Assembly (NCBI GenBank): GCA_027923505.1
Contig: BROI01000016.1
Location: 1-64,000, forward strand
Length of the DNA stretch: 64,000 bases
From: Mayamaea pseudoterrestris
Taxonomy: Eukaryota > Bacillariophyta > Bacillariophyceae > Sellaphorales > Sellaphoraceae
Direction: 5' to 3'
The notes under the pieces are model-generated. The model was not told the DNA's origin. It was given only the letters and a program-made list of their open reading frames with translations, and did no database searches. The position numbers were made by a program, and so were the translations under genes. Shown here one piece after another: positions 62,538 through 64,000 of this stretch (position 1 is its first letter; each line of letters starts with the position of its first letter).

Positions 62538-63302
62538 ATGACCACCACCAAGAAACGAAAGGCATCCAACGTTACCAAAAGGAGCAAGGATGCGACTGCA
62601 TCAAGTGACTGGCTGAATGCGCTTGTCAAGCAGACTTCTTCAGAAGATCCAGAAAACAATGTCTCATCAAAGCAAGAGCGCATCGACAAACGACTAGCAA
62701 AGAAGCAGCGCCAGCAGGAGAGACGTCAGGCGACCACTGCCATTCATAACACGTCTACTAGCGCTATTACGGAACCCGCAAAAACTAATTCGAATAAGAC
62801 AAAGGCATCAAAGACGCAGTCATTTGACTCTGACCCGACGAGAAAAGGTCTCGTCCGAGTAGCCGGCAAGGTTCATTCCGCCATTGTCAAAAGCAGCGAG
62901 CCGCAGCATGCACCATCGTCTACCAATATGTCTCGCCGACCTCGTCTCTACCAACCAGATACTAGTGCAACGACGACAAACTTTAAAAAGCGCCAATGGG
63001 AAGTATCCAGTATTCAGCCGCGTCGCAACGACTACGGTGGCATTGGACTCGCCCGAGATAGCTTGTACTTGGAACTGAGCGACCCTAGCTTTGGCGCCAA
63101 GCTCCAGCAGGAATTTGCGGAACATGTGTCTGGCTTCTTTGGCAAGCAGCGCACCAAGGCAATGAAGAAGCAGCTGAACAGCAACATGCTGTGGAAGCAA
63201 ATGGCGACGAAAAAGGATTTGCGGATTGATGGAAAACGATTGGGTGACATGAAACCAGATGATCAAGTCGAGGCATTAATCAAGGCTGGTGTAATAATGT
63301 AA
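62538..63302 (+). CDS. Basic, probably nucleolar protein of unknown family
   Basis: A single exon of 254 residues from the ATG at 62538 (the frame is open to 62451). The N-terminal 130 residues are Lys/Arg/Gln/Ser/Thr-rich with nuclear-localisation clusters (KKRKASNVTKRSKD, KRLAKKQRQQERRQ). The C-terminal half is better ordered: RRNDYGGIGLARDSLYLELS, KLQQEFAEHVSGFFGKQRTK, NMLWKQM and KDLRIDGKRLGDMKPDDQVE. I do not recognise the family; the charge pattern is like ribosome-biogenesis factors. It starts 48 bp from the ASCC2-like start on the other strand, so the two genes share a promoter. Confidence 0.7.
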   Translation: MTTTKKRKASNVTKRSKDATASSDWLNALVKQTSSEDPENNVSSKQERIDKRLAKKQRQQERRQATTAIHNTSTSAITEPAKTNSNKTKASKTQSFDSDPTRKGLVRVAGKVHSAIVKSSEPQHAPSSTNMSRRPRLYQPDTSATTTNFKKRQWEVSSIQPRRNDYGGIGLARDSLYLELSDPSFGAKLQQEFAEHVSGFFGKQRTKAMKKQLNSNMLWKQMATKKDLRIDGKRLGDMKPDDQVEALIKAGVIM

Positions 63303-64000
63303 TAGTGCGCAGTCAAGGTTTTGTAGTTACCAAGTATGTTTGTTTGCCAGTTTTTCAGTCGGCGAATACTGCAACTGTTACATTAGTGGAACCAGATGCA
63401 CAGCAAAGATTCATCTTTCTCAAACATTAAAGAGGTGTCTCTGCCATTGCCGGCCAAACAAGAAATCGCCCTCGCTGACTCGTGTTGTTGCATTCAATGA
63501 GCAAGTCTTCCGCCTCAACACCAATGGATCCTCCTTTGCTGTCCGTCTGTGAACCGTCGTCACTCAAGTGACTCATTTGCGGCGGACACTGATCCGTTGT
63601 ATCTTTGGCCATCTTGAAAATACTTTCGAAAAGCTGAATTGGATGGCAAACAGCCTTGACCGCATTGTCGTCACTGCACGGCATCTTGGCCAAATGCAAA
63701 GGCGGTGCCGAATCGGAGAAACATTTTGTTGCCATCGATGATGCCGGATCGCGTTTATTTCAAAAGTCCAAACTCCGATTCGTGAAACGAAGGGCTTCGC
63801 GTGTACGTCGCTGGTGGATCAGAGGACGGATGTAACACTGAGGGATCCATCAAGTCGGTCAAGTCACTTTCGACGCAAGTCAAACTGACACCAACGTCCC
63901 TTCCGACTACAACTACTGGCAATTGGGGAGCCACCATTACTCTAAACAAGAAATGTCTTCTTCCTCTTCACTGTTACAACAAGTCTATACTGCTCGGTGC
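63303..64000. other. Right-edge region, possible 3' end of a minus-strand gene
   Basis: Two minus-strand frames, 63427-63735 (103 codons, starting MATKCFSDSAPPLHLAKMP) and 63755-63949, have coding-like composition (Ser/Asp-rich, few rare codons) but no domain. They may be the terminal exon(s) of a gene beyond the window. Confidence is low. Confidence 0.3.

Overview
The window looks like nuclear DNA of a stramenopile, most likely a diatom. I base this on a Ty1/copia element whose protease region has the LLDNQSTVD motif common in diatom copia elements, a helicase-associated (HA) repeat protein, very large secreted PT-repeat proteins with short signal peptides, compact gene spacing, and about 23 short spliceosomal introns (roughly 70-160 nt, nearly all GT-AG). 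No tRNA, rRNA or CRISPR array was found. The taxon is inferred from gene style; no marker gene fixes it.

Layout. 1-2200 is the 5' part of a minus-strand copia element whose 211-bp LTR (1990-2200) sits inside the start of an NAD(P)-binding-type host gene (2201-2455). 2762-9159 holds an HA-repeat protein, a PRP4 kinase, NDUFS6 and an F-box/coiled-coil protein. 9336-18579 is a tandem pair of giant PT/SAP-repeat secreted proteins with a shared Cys-rich domain. 20151-22798 encodes a sulfotransferase-like/glycosyltransferase fusion. 25068-27155 encodes a protein whose N-terminus resembles the TPP1 OB fold. 28140-29045 is a Cys-rich F-box-like protein. 29353-37333 has three members of one four-TM family interleaved with a V-ATPase c'' proteolipid and a coiled-coil protein.

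The most unusual locus is 37470-44858: two tandem minus-strand paralogs that, once spliced, combine an acidic N-terminus, a Tudor domain, CXXC zinc finger(s), MBD-like module(s) and a divergent SET-like domain. The first has two CXXC-MBD units and the second has one. All nine introns are phase 0 and sit at matching domain borders. The combination resembles SETDB1 (Tudor-MBD-SET) with the CXXC fingers of MLL or MBD1 added, and suggests a reader/writer of CpG state and histone lysine methylation.

45535-54921 holds ribosomal protein eL43, two paralogous signal-peptide proteins (46137 and 51158), ESCRT-II SNF8, a HEATR3/Syo1-like HEAT protein, a signal-peptide aspartate aminotransferase and a core-1-type GT31 glycosyltransferase. 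55177-58732 is a G8/CEMIP-like secreted beta-helix protein. 58733-60809 has no convincing gene but contains a GC-rich palindrome cluster that may end a non-autonomous element. 60810-63302 is a head-to-head pair, an ASCC2-like CUE protein and a basic, probably nucleolar protein. An 8-bp palindrome, TACCGGTA, occurs eight times, always outside coding sequence and mostly 30-600 bp upstream of start codons.
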